Shown: one piece after another, positions 1 through 25,500 of the stretch | How the letters are laid out: each line of letters starts with the position of its first letter | Numbering within the stretch: the first letter of the stretch is position 1 | DNA from: Glandiceps talaboti | Taxonomy: Eukaryota > Hemichordata > Enteropneusta > Spengelidae | NCBI RefSeq assembly: GCF_964340395.1 | Contig: NC_135549.1 | Span: 24,058,342-24,122,341, forward strand | Direction: 5' to 3' | DNA length: 64,000 bases | Program-made: the position numbers and the translations under genes | Notes under the pieces: generated by a model | What the model was told of the DNA's origin: nothing | The model's database searches: none | Seen by the model: the letters and a program-made list of their open reading frames with translations, nothing else

Positions 1-3000
1 CTATTATGGTAGGTAATACATGTACAGTAACTAGTATGGCAGGTAATACATGTACAGTAACTATTATGGTTGGTAATACATGTACAGTAACTAGTATGGT
101 AGGTAATACATGTACAGTAACTAGTATGGTAGGTAATACATGTAGTATGGTAGGTAATACATGTACAGTAACTAGTATGGTAGGTAATACATGTACAGTA
201 ACTAGTATGGTAGGTAATACATGTACAGTAACTAGTATGGCAGGTAATACATGTACAGTAACTAGTATGGTAGGTAATACATGTAGAGTAACTAGTATGG
301 TAGGTAATACATGTACAGTAACTAGTATGGTAGGTAATACATGTACAGTAACTATTTTGGCAGGTAATACATGTACAGTAACTAGTATGGTTGGTAATAT
401 ATGTACAGTAACTAGTATGGTAGGTAATACATGTACAGTAACTAGTATGGTTGGTGATACATGTACAGTAACTAGTATGGTAGGTAATACATGTACAGTA
501 ACTAGTATGGTAGGTAATACATGTACAGTAACTAGTATGACAGGTAATACATGTACAGTAACTAGTATGGTAGGTAATACATGTACAGTAACTAGTATGG
601 TAGGTAATACATGTACAGTAACTAGTATGGTAGGTAATACATGTACAGTAACTAGTATGGTAGGTAATACATGTACAGTAACTAGTATGGCAGGTAATAC
701 AAGTAGAGTAACTAGTATGGTAGGTAATACATGTACAGTAACTATTATGGTAGATAATACATGTACAGTAACTAGTATGGTAGGTAATACATGTACAGTA
801 ACTATTATGGTAGGTAATACATGTACAGTAACTAGTATGGTTGGTAATACATGTACAGTAACTAGTATGGTAGGTAATACATGTACAGTAACTATTTTGG
901 TAGGTGATACATGTACAGTAACTATTATGGTAGGTAATACATGTACAGTAACTAGTATGGTTGGTAATACATGTACAGTAACTATTATGGTAGGTAATAC
1001 ATGTACAGTAACTAGTATGGTAGGTAATACATGTACAGTAACTATTATGGTAGGTGATACATGTACAGTAACTATTATGGTAGGTAATACATGTACAGTA
1101 ACTAGTATGGTAGGTATACATGTACAGTAACTAGTATGGTTGGTAATACATGTACAGTAACTATTTTGGCAGGTAATACATGTACAGTAACTAGTATGGT
1201 AGGTAATACATGTACAGTAACTAGTATGGTTGGTAATACATGTACAGTAACTAGTATGGTTGGTAATACATGTACAGTAACTAGTATGGTTGGTATACAT
1301 GTACAGTAACTAGTATGGTTGGTAATACATGTACAGTAACTAGTATGGTTGGGAATATATGTATAGTAACTAGTATGGTTGGTATACATGTACAGTAACT
1401 AGTATGGTTGGTAATACATGTACAGTAACTATTTTGGCAGGTAATACATGTACAGTAACTAGTATGGTAGGTAATACATGTACAGTAACTAGTATGGTTG
1501 GTAATACATGTACAGTAACTAGTATGGTTGGTAATACATGTACAGTAACTAGTATGGTAGGTAATACATGTACAGTAACTAGTATGGTAGGTAATACATG
1601 TACAGTAACTAGTATGGTAGGTAATACATGTACAGTAACTAGTATGGTAGGTAATACATGTACAGTAACTAGTATGGCAGGTAATACATGTACAGTAACT
1701 ATTTTGGCAGGTAATACATGTACAGTAACTAGTATGGTAGGTAATACATGTACAGTAACTAGTATGGTAGGTAATACATGTACAGTAACTAGTATGGCAG
1801 GTAATACATGTACAGTAACTAGTATGGTAGGTAATACATGTAGAGTAACTAGTATGGTAGGTAATACATGTACAGTAACTGCTATGGTAGGTAATACATG
1901 TAGAGTAACTTGTATGGCAGGTAATACATGTAGAGTAACTTGTATGGCAGGTAATACATGTAGAGTAACTAGTATGGTAGGTAATACATGTAGAGTAACT
2001 AGTATGGTAGGTAATACATGTAGAGTAACTAGTATGGTAGGTAATACATGTACAGTAACTAGTATGGCAGGTAATACATGTAGAGTAACTAATATGGTAG
2101 GTAATACATGTACAGTAACTAGTATGGTAGGTAATACATGTACAGTAACTAGTATGGTAGGTAATACATGTACAGTAACTAGTATGGTAGGTAATACATG
2201 TACAGTAACTAGTATGGTTGGTAATACATGTACAGTAACTAGTATGGTAGGTAATACATGTACAGTAACTAGTATGGTAGGTAATACATGTACAGTAACT
2301 AGTATGGTAGGTAATACATGTACAGTAACTAGTATGGTAGGTAATACATGTACAGTAACTAGTATGGTAGGTAATACATGTACAGTAACTAGTATGACAG
2401 GTAATACATGTACAGTAACTATTATGGTAGGTAATACATGTACAGTAACTAGTATGGTAGGTAATACATGTACAGTAACTAGTATGGTAGGTAATACATG
2501 TACAGTAACTAGTATGACAGGTAATACATGTACAGTAACTAATATGGTAGGTAATACATGTACAGTAACTAGTATGGTAGGTAATACATGTACAGTAACT
2601 AGTATGGCAGGTAATACATGTAGAGTAACTAGTATGGTAGGTAATACATGTACAGTAACTATTATAGTAGGTAATACATGTACAGTAACTAGTATGGTAG
2701 GTAATACATGTACAGTAACTAGTATGGTAGGTAATACATGTACAGTAACTAGTATGGTAGGTAATACATGTACAGTAACTAGTATGGTAGGTAATACATG
2801 TACAGTAACTAGTATGGTAGGTAATATATGTACAGTAACTAGTATGGTAGGTAATACATGTACAGTAACTAGTATGGTAGGTAATACATGTACAGTAACT
2901 AGTATGGTAGGTAATATATGTACAGTAACTAGTATGGTAGGTAATATATGTACAGTAACTAGTATGGTAGGTAATACATGTACAGTAACTATTATGGTAG

Positions 3001-5440
3001 GTAATACATGTACAGTAACTAGTATGGTAGGTAATACATGTACAGTAACTAGTATGGTAGGTAATACATGTACAGTAACTAGTATGGCAGGTAATACATG
3101 TACAGTAACTAGTATGGCAGGTAATACATGTACAGTAACTAGTATGGTAGGTGATACATGTACAGTAACTATTATGGTAGGTAATACATGTACGGTAACT
3201 AGTATGGTAGGTAATACATGTACAGTAACTATTTTGGCAGGTAATACATGTACAGTAACTAGTATGGTAGGTAATACATGTACAGTAACTATTATGGTAG
3301 GTAATACATGTACAGTAACTAGTATGGTAGGTAATACATGTACAGTAACTATTATGGTAGGTAATACATGTACAGTAACTAGTATGGCAGGTAATACATG
3401 TACGGTAACTAGTATGGTAGGTAATACATGTACAGTAACTATTTTGGCAGGTAATACATGTACAGTAACTAGTATGGTAGGTAATACATGTACAGTAACT
3501 AGTATGGTTGGTAATACATGTACAGTAACTATTATGGTAGGTGATACATGTACAGTAACTATTATGGTAGGTAATACATGTACAGTAACTAGTATGGTAG
3601 GTAATACATGTACAGTAACTAGTATGGTTGGTAATACATGTACAGTAACTAGTATGGCAGGTAATACATGTACAGTAACTATTTTGGCAGGTAATACATG
3701 TACAGTAACTAGTATGGTAGGTAATACATGTACGGTAACTTGCATGGTTGGTAATATATGTAGACTAACTAGTATGGTAGGTAATACATGTACGGTAACT
3801 AGTATGGTAGGTAATATATGTAGAGTAACTAGTATGGTAGGTAATACATGTACAGTAACTATTTTGGCAGGTAATACATGTACAGTAACTAGTATGGTAG
3901 GTAATACATGTACGGTAACTTGCATGGTTGGTAATATATGTACAGTAACTAGTATGGTAGGTGATATATGTAGAGTAACTAGTATGGTAGGTGATATATG
4001 TAGAGTAACTAGTATGGTAGGTAATACATGTACGGTAACTAGTATGGTAGGTAATACATGTACAGTAACTAGTATGGTAGGTAATACATGTACAGTAACT
4101 AGTATGGTAGGTAATACATGTACAGTAACTAGTATGGTAGGTAATACATGTAGAGTAACTAGTATGGTAGGTAATACATGTAGAGTAACTAGTATGGTAG
4201 GTAATACATGTAGAGTAACTAGTATGGTAGGTAATACATGTAGAGTAACTAGTATGGTAGGTAATACATGTACATGTACAGTAACTTGTATGGTTTGTAA
4301 TACATGTACAGTAACTAGTATGGTAGGTAATACATGTACAGTAACTATTATGGTAGGTAATACATGTACAGTAACTAGTATGGTAGGTAATACATGTACA
4401 GTAACTTGTATGGTTGGTAATACATGTACAGTAACTAGTATGGCAGGTAATACATGTACAGTAACTATTTTGGCAGGTAATACATGTACAGTAACTAGTA
4501 TGGCAGGTAATACATGTAGAGTAACTAGTATGGTAGGTAATACATGTACAGTAACTATTTTGGCAGGTAATACATGTACAGTAACTAGTATGGTAGGTAA
4601 TACATGTACAGTAACTTGTATGGTTGGTAATACATGTACAGTAACTAGTATGGCAGGTAATACATGTACAGTAACTATTTTGGCAGGTAATACATGTACA
4701 GTAACTAGTATGGTAGGTAATACATGTACAGTAACTAGTATGGTAGGTAATACATGTACAGTAACTAGTATGGTAGGTAATACATGTACAGTAACTAGTA
4801 TGGTAGGTAATACATGTACAGTAACTATTATGGTAGGTAATACATGTACAGTAACTAGTATGGTAGGTAATACATGTACAGTAACTAGTATGGTAGGTAA
4901 TACATGTAGAGTAACTATTATGGCAGGTAATACATGTACAGTAACTATTATGGTAGGTAATACATGTACAGTAACTAGTATGGTAGGTAATACATGTACA
5001 GTAACTAGTATGGTAGGTAATACATGTACAGTAACTATTATGGTAGGTAATACATGTACAGTAACTATTATGGTAGGTAATACATGTACGGTAACTTGCA
5101 TGGTTGGTAATATATGTATAGTAACTAGTATGGTTGGTATACATGTACAGTAACTTGTATGGCAGGTAATACATGTACAGTAACTAGTATGGTAGGTAAT
5201 ACATGTACAGTAACTTGCATGGTTGGTAATATATGTATAGTAACTAGTATGGTTGGTATACATGTACAGTAACTAGTATGGTAGGTAATACATGTACAGT
5301 AACTAGTATGGCAGGTAATACATGTACAGTAACTGCTATTTTTAATACATGTACAGTAACTGCTGTGGTAGGTAATACATGTACAGTAACTAGGTAATAC
5401 ATGTACAGTAACTGCTATGGTAGTTAATACATGTATATGT
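1..5440. repeat. 30-bp minisatellite array (about 180 copies)
   Basis: The unit is about 30 bp, with a core like GGTAATACATGTACAGTAAC followed by TAGTATGGTA. It repeats with few substitutions from the left edge to about 5440, where the units decay. Variants recur (TATTATGG, TATTTTGG, TTGCATGG, AATATATG), and some units are 29 bp (near 1112, 1292, 1381, 5135 and 5254). Each unit holds the palindromes TGTACA and ACTAGT. Because 30 is a multiple of three and the unit lacks stops in several frames, both strands show very long open frames of decapeptide repeats. I treat these as artefacts. There are no unique spacers, so this is not a CRISPR array. The array continues past the window edge. Confidence 0.97.
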
Positions 5441-5441
5441 G

Positions 5442-5502
<61 letters not shown>
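5441..5502. repeat. (GTT)n microsatellite
   Basis: About 20 GTT triplets directly follow the decayed end of the minisatellite. Confidence 0.95.
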
Positions 5503-6544
5503 AAATAACAGCTAACATTTATCGACATCACAGTGTGTAAAGTGATAATGAATGCCGTATGTAAGAAATGTAAGAACATCGCAAAAACGCCACAATTCAG
5601 ATATGATCATGACATTATATTGCAAAAATCAATTGTCGTTCCATATCAATCCAAACCACAGTGAACATTTTCGAAACAGATCTAGAATGACCCCCGCCCC
5701 TCCAATCTTTCAATTTCAAACACATATACCTATTATGACCCGCTTTACCTACCCCCCCCCCCCCGCCGAAGAAACTGATTGTTCCCTTGGCTTCCGATCA
5801 AAACTAGGTACTTAAATTCATCGAATCATTGTTGACATATGGATGGCGATACTAATATTAAAACACTTCTGTCTGCACGGTTACGTTGTTGATGTATTTG
5901 TATGTAAACCATATGAACAAGCAATCACTTGTATATGAATTTAATTCACTGTACTTTCACCAGAACATACGGCCAGTGTTTCTTCTTCCCTGTAGGATTG
6001 GATATCGAGTCAACGGTCAATTGCAAATTGTTGCTATCCGTCCTGTCATATTTAAAACTTGTATCATTTTTTTTTTATAAATCACCGTGTCGAGGCTGAT
6101 TATACGCTGATAACAACGATTTGTAGGAGTGAGTACATTCTATACTGTAATGTGAACAAAGAGGAAGGAGCTTTCCGTGCCTTCGAATTCTGATCTAACT
6201 GAGCGATCGCCATGTCTATATAAATCTTAATATTCTTTATTAGCGTAATTATACCCAGAGGAGTGGACATCTGATTGCAGAGACGCGTACATGTACATGT
6301 ATACTCTTGTAGGCCAGATTTGTCACTTTAATATTGTGTCTATATCCTTCAAACTGCCAACACCCTGCACTCTGCTTTGATGTTTACCTGAAGAAATCGT
6401 TGCTCTTAGTATTACTTCACAACATACGATCTGTAGGGATAATTAGTATGTTATCATTTCAAATATGGGAATTTTGGTTGAAGGTAAATTATGATAAAAG
6501 GATTCGAGTACAGACGGAGACACAAGGGGGAACAAGAAAATATC
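5503..6544. other. Gene-free stretch
   Basis: About 1 kb of mixed sequence with a poly-C run near 5751-5764. The open frames are short, with no splice-flanked conserved exon and no recognisable family. I see no gene here. Confidence 0.5.
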
Positions 6545-6695
<151 letters not shown>

Positions 6696-6799
6696 GTGTG
6701 ATGAACTCAACAAAACCACATCTACCTTCATTTAAAGTAGAGTAAACTATACTATACTAGACAATAGACTAACTTCAACTAGATGTTACTATTCTTGCC

Positions 6800-6876
6800 T
6801 CGGACTAGACTAGACTAGACTAGACTAGACTAGACTAGACTAGACTAGACTAGACCAGACTAGACTAGACTAGGAT
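6800..6876. repeat. (CTAGA)n pentanucleotide repeat
   Basis: Roughly 15 copies of CTAGA, followed by decayed copies. Confidence 0.9.
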
Positions 6877-6939
6877 AGAGTGGGCTATAAATTAAACCCC
6901 AAAAAGAGTGAAAAACTAAAGGCAAGGCAACAATGCAAG

Positions 6940-7270
6940 GTAAAGTCAAGTCAAGTCAAGTCAAGCCAGGTCAAGTTCAGTCCAGCAAGGTGAGGTGAGG
7001 TGAGGTGAGGTGAGGTAAGGTAAGGTAAGGTAAGGTAAGGTAAGGTAAGGTAAGGTAAGGTAAGGTAGAGTAAAGTAAAGTAAAGTAAAATAGAGTAAAG
7101 TAAAGTAAAGTAAAGTAAAGTAAAGTAAAGTAAAGTAAAGTAAAGTAAAGTAAGGTAAGGTAAGGTAAGGTAAGGTAAGGCAAGGCAAGGCAAATCAAGG
7201 CATGGTAAAGTAAAGTAAGACAAGGCAAGGCAAGGTAAAGTAAAGTAAAGTAAAGTAAAGTAAAGTAAAA
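6940..7270. repeat. Pentanucleotide array with drifting unit
   Basis: The 5-bp unit changes in blocks along the array: CAAGT, then GTGAG, then GTAAG, then GTAAA, back to GTAAG, CAAGG, and GTAAA again. The block order suggests local slippage of point-mutant units. The Leu/Tyr-rich minus-strand frames here are artefacts. Confidence 0.92.
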
Positions 7271-8178
7271 ACCCACATTCAACCAAATTAAATATATTTA
7301 TGATACGTGGTTAATCTGTTACGTTTGTTGCAACGACAAAAAAACGAACGAACTATGCAACTTGAATGTTAAGGGAACAGATGAAGTCAGAAAAAAATTC
7401 CTTCAATTTATGGCTTGATGCAAATTTTGTTGACATCAATCATCCTGATTCGGGTAATCTTTAACATTTGCTTCCGTAAAAAGCAACGGTGTATGAGATC
7501 ATGACATTAGCTCATTTGATGTATAGGTAATTAAATGTTGAGAAATACATCATACAAATGATCCCCTGAACCGTGTTTCAATAATGCCTGTAGGCTACAA
7601 GTAACATCAAATAATACTTAGTCTGATTTATGAGACATTATTTACTGGATCATTTCAATCCGATATACTTGTAAAATTTCGTTTTTTGACAGCATATTTA
7701 TTTTGTACTATTGTCAGTTTTATTTCCACTGATCGATACAATCAGAATAGCTCTTGATCGGAGTATACCGTATGTCGATACCATTAATGATACAATCGAG
7801 ATATCAGCTGGTAGTTTTAGCTCGGTTTTAGCTTGTGAAAATACCTACGAAAACAAACATATGTACTACAGATAATGATTTTCTCTCTGACATACATACA
7901 TACATACATACATACATACATACATACATACATACATACGTACATACTCCGACAATATTATCTATTTGAAATATATTTTAATAGTTTCAACACATGTTCC
8001 AGACATGCATCAGTCTATGTACGTAAATGCTAAGTATATTGTAAGTGCTGCAGACCGACGGGAACACCTAAACAGATAAACTTGCACAGTCTAGTTTTAA
8101 CTTTAATCTATTGTCTGCAATATATGTATCAAAAATAATATTAATGCACTGTGTACCAAACAGATGTATCAAAACGTA

Positions 8179-8237
<59 letters not shown>

Positions 8238-9461
8238 TTGCATTGGCTTCCCACAATGATCAGTCGTTTTCTGATACAAAACACAATAATATGTCAACCA
8301 TCCTTAATGATTGGCTCACATTATTATAAGCAAACCGATTGATATATATGCTGATACTTGTTTTATACACTTTCGCTTCTAAAAATAGAACTTGAACATA
8401 AAGAAAAGGGCTGAGCAGTGAATATACGAAATACATAGCAGATCATAGCAAAATATATGAACGAAAAACTTATACCTCTACATTGAGGCTTGTCACAAAA
8501 TGTTGCAATAAAAGGTACCTTGTACATGTACTCATGAAGGGTAGGGTTTGGTGGTTACTGGCGGTGTACAACAACATATAGTGTGATGAGGGTCGGGGTC
8601 ATATACATGTACTTATACGTGAACAAAACGAGTCTTGCCAATTTGATTCTGCTAGGTGCGGAACTATACAATACAGACTTTGTGTACATGTATCTGCAAT
8701 CTCTAGACTCGCGGAAACCTTCTCGAAACACCACTATCTTTAAGCAGCTGCAGTGTGATGATATTTACAGGAAAAGTATTTTCTTATCCCACGGCCAGTA
8801 TACAGGTCCTCGGATTAATAACAAGTGATGGACAAAATGCTTGATGTGTCGCATGATCTAAGTTTTTTGTGACGTCACAAGCACAGACAATCGTTTCAAT
8901 ATATTTTACTGATGACAACAAAAACCCGAATATGTATGGAGGGGGGGGGCGAATCTGATGTATAAAGGAACCATGTGCTCTTTACTTACAGTTTACAAAT
9001 ATGTTGAGTCGTGTTTTCTCCTGCACTAGCAAGACAGCAGAACCGTTGATATATTCCATATGTTATTAAGTTGACATGAAATTAATGAGTTCTGGCAAGT
9101 GGTCAAAACTGTACAGCACGCGTTGAGGATGAAAAAAAACACCCTCTGTCATAAAACACGTAAAACACACTATTCCAGACTCTGACGTAAAATGTATTTA
9201 CAAAATTAGGCAGTTCGTAACATTTACAAACGACTGTCAATACTCTCGCACTCTTTAACATATGGGATGTGGGTAAAAGTTTTCGTGCGGATTTTGGTAA
9301 ATCTTCACTTGTTCTCTATTATGAACTCGGGTAAAACCGGTAGAATAGAATTCAACTACTATGATGTAAAAACGTATAGTAGTAGTGATGCGTAAACATT
9401 TTTCTGTCGCCAGAACGCAATCAACAGGTTATTTGAAGCGTCTGTGACAACTCCTGAACCA
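7271..9461. other. Gene-free stretch with two microsatellites
   Basis: Between the pentanucleotide array and the CNBD2 polyadenylation signal I see a (CATA)n run near 7890-7945, a (GT)n run near 8179-8236, a poly-G near 8941-8949, and no convincing exon on either strand. Confidence 0.5.
8179..8236. repeat. (GT)n microsatellite
   Basis: About 29 uninterrupted GT dinucleotides. Confidence 0.95.
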
Positions 9462-9467
9462 TTTATT
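9462..9467 (-). promoter_or_regulatory. Candidate polyadenylation signal of the CNBD2-like gene
   Basis: AATAAA on the minus strand, about 45 bp after the TGA stop at 9512-9514. The placement fits a short 3' UTR. Confidence 0.5.
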
Positions 9468-9511
9468 AGCTGATCACCATGGCAGTTAACGTTGTATCGG
9501 GGTGTATATCA

Positions 9512-22500
<12,989 letters not shown>

Positions 22501-25500
22501 GTCTTCTCACTTAGATCTCCCTGAGAACGACAACGAATAAAGTCAGTGAGAGAGAAAATATTTCACCACAAAACCTGTAAGCAAACTTTCACGTACTCTG
22601 AATTCGGGGATTCGGGCATACACACCACACAAAACGTACCAGATACCCGGACCCAATTACTATGCAGTATCCGTAGGCGAAAATTAATGTAAAGTTCTAA
22701 AACTCGACGTCAGTACTAAAACCGAATCAAAACAACAGATAGATTGTTATTTTACCTGGTGAACATGGTATCGAAGCTTGCACCAAACTATCCGGCTAAA
22801 GATACTCGACAGAACATATATAGAGACTGTGTTATTGACTTCGTTGTTTAACTTAGGTATGGTTAAATCGTGACTTTATCTTGTCACAAGCCCAATGAAT
22901 ATTCTTTGATCGTACACCGCAAACAAGGTGATGGGATTTCTTGAATGAACCGTTATTTGTGCATTCCACGAAACAAATAGTGATTCTCCATAGCGGCAAC
23001 TGTCACACCGATCTATTCACGCCCAACAGTGTCATTCTATTCACCGAAGACAATTTGTTGCCCACGAGGCGTTGCTTTGTTGTTTCAATTGCAACTATAG
23101 GAGTATTATTCCTTATTAATGCTTTACGTAAGAGGGCGACAGTATACACACACGATTGTCAACATACAGTAGCATCGCTATCAATATTGTCGGGTAGTGT
23201 TCTACTTCTACTACCCCCCCCCCCCCATCCCATCCCATCCCGAAAGCAATTCTTGCCAGTGATTACGGATGAAAGAAATCGCAATGGATGGTAATTTACT
23301 ATCATACGTATATTGTCGTAATTAGTTCCTTTAGACTTGAGACATCGCCTTACTAGGTAGTTGAATTAATTAAGGCCGAGCTCCGTCAATCGCTCTTACA
23401 CTATATAACTTTATGTGTTTCTTCATCAGAAACGTTGCGCATTGTTCTCGCGACTATCCCTTTTCCTTTCCATAGTCACATTTTGCGATTGTTATATTTA
23501 TGGCATTGAAACGGCCTTCACACTTGGATCGGAATAACCACAGAAATCCACTTTACGTTGGTGTTGTTGTATTTTACGTATACGTACAAAGGTGACAGTC
23601 AGTTCCTAACGGGACGTCACCGTGACGTACCCACAACACGGGATCGGAGTTATACACGGGTAGCATAAAACGCCAGAAAAACATTGCATGCGTTTGTTAA
23701 TAAGTGCGCACAACAATGAGCAGATAAATGGGTACGACTACAATCTAAACTCTATGATCAGCAATCGGATTGAATAGGTCAGGTGAGTTGTAATGGAACG
23801 ATTGTGACATGGTGTGATATGGATTGTATCGCCCTACTGGTCAAACACAAAACATACTGCTATCTGTTCAACGTGACATAATTGGACTATCGGAATCAAT
23901 ATATCTCCTACAAATTATAAATACGCCCAACTTTACAATCTGAAACATAGCAAACTATCACCAATGTTTACGTAGCTACACAAAAGTGTTTTCAAACACC
24001 TGCCTTTTAAAATGACATTTATAACGTCGTCGCCGTACGTTAGGGCGCTTCAGTTATATGACAGGGAGTGGGAACAAGCGCAGTCTTTTTCGTAAAATGT
24101 GACCCTCTCCCGTGTTTGAAAAGTCGCCCTCCCTCAACTTGAACCATTTTCTTGAGATTTGTGACTCTCCCCCATTCAAATATATCAAAAACGTGGGCTA
24201 AGTATCAGAATCGATGGCAAGGCCTCTCTCCCACCTACATTAATCAATTCCTGTTTGTTTGTTTGTTTGTTTGTTTGTTTGTTTGTTGTTTGTTTGTTTG
24301 TTTGTTTGTTTGTTTGGGGATTTCATTGGCAGAGCTGAAGCCTTGAACTCCCAAAGACTAAACAAACTGGTGGCAGTGCAATATTGTCTGGACTGAGATC
24401 ATTCCGGCATCAACATTATCCCCCAAATCTTAACACACCGTTCCCCTTTCATGGCTGTGAGACCCACTCCTCTCTCCACACCACAGCTAACAATTGATTC
24501 ACTGCTGACTGCCAGTGTTTGGTTGTCAGCAGTGATTTGACTGAATTTACGTTTTGACATTACGGTGCAACGTTGGCAACTGTGGGATGTGGCCTGTGCA
24601 GCTGTGGCTTGTTGAGGTGAGGCACTGGTTGATGCGAAAATCCGATAAAATAATCCAAATTTATAGGTAACACGACGAGGCGGCAAAATAAAATGTGACA
24701 CTCCCCTTATTCCATTTTCTAAAATATGACCCTCCACTGAGAACCAATTTGCAAAATGTGGCCTCCATTCCCTATCCTGTTTCTGTATCCAGGGACGACA
24801 TACATTTAACTGTTATATGAGTAGATGATATCTATACGGGTAATCAGGTATTGGGGGAGGCACTCTTATAAATGACCATACGGGGAGGGTCCTCTGGAAA
24901 GAGGTGTTTTTTTGTGTGCACAAGGTATGGGAAAGGGTATATTTTTCGGCATACAAAGTTATTGCAAAGGGTAGGGTTGTTTAAACCCCCCCCTCCCCAA
25001 ATTTAGATAAACCTTAGTCAAGTGGAAAAAAATAAAAATACCCCGGAAAAAGTAACATGTAATAAAATATATGTATAGTGTTTTGATGTCTTCTTGTGGC
25101 ACTTGCTTTAACACTACATTGTATTTAGTATCTTTGGCAATAATAAGATGAAAACGATGAACACGTCACTATTACCACAATGCGTCCTGTTATTGCAAAT
25201 GGGACACTTCAAAGCAATCCATATAATAGTATAGTACGAGTTTATATTTTGTGCTTTTTGTGTAATACAGTTGGTATGAGAAAGAGTGTATGAGGACACT
25301 CTGGGTTTGGACGTCTGAGAGGAGAGCCCCCCCCCCCCCCCACACACACACACACGAACCATTTTATATACAGTTATCCCCCCGGGTCAGGAGTACTGGT
25401 TTGGAGGGTACGTAAAATCAAAGGGTGGGTGAATTTGAAGCTGAAGTACCGTACGGTTATCATTCGGACGTACGTACCATGCCGGTGGACGTACATGTCA

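Noticed and set aside
6-5263. Very long open frames on both strands (374, 469, 1249 and 1297 codons)
   Set aside because: They come from a 30-bp tandem repeat whose length is a multiple of three and which lacks stops in several frames. No splice signals, no non-repeat sequence, and equally long on both strands.
1-5440. CRISPR-like array
   Set aside because: The repeats are directly adjacent with no unique spacers, and the window is clearly eukaryotic.
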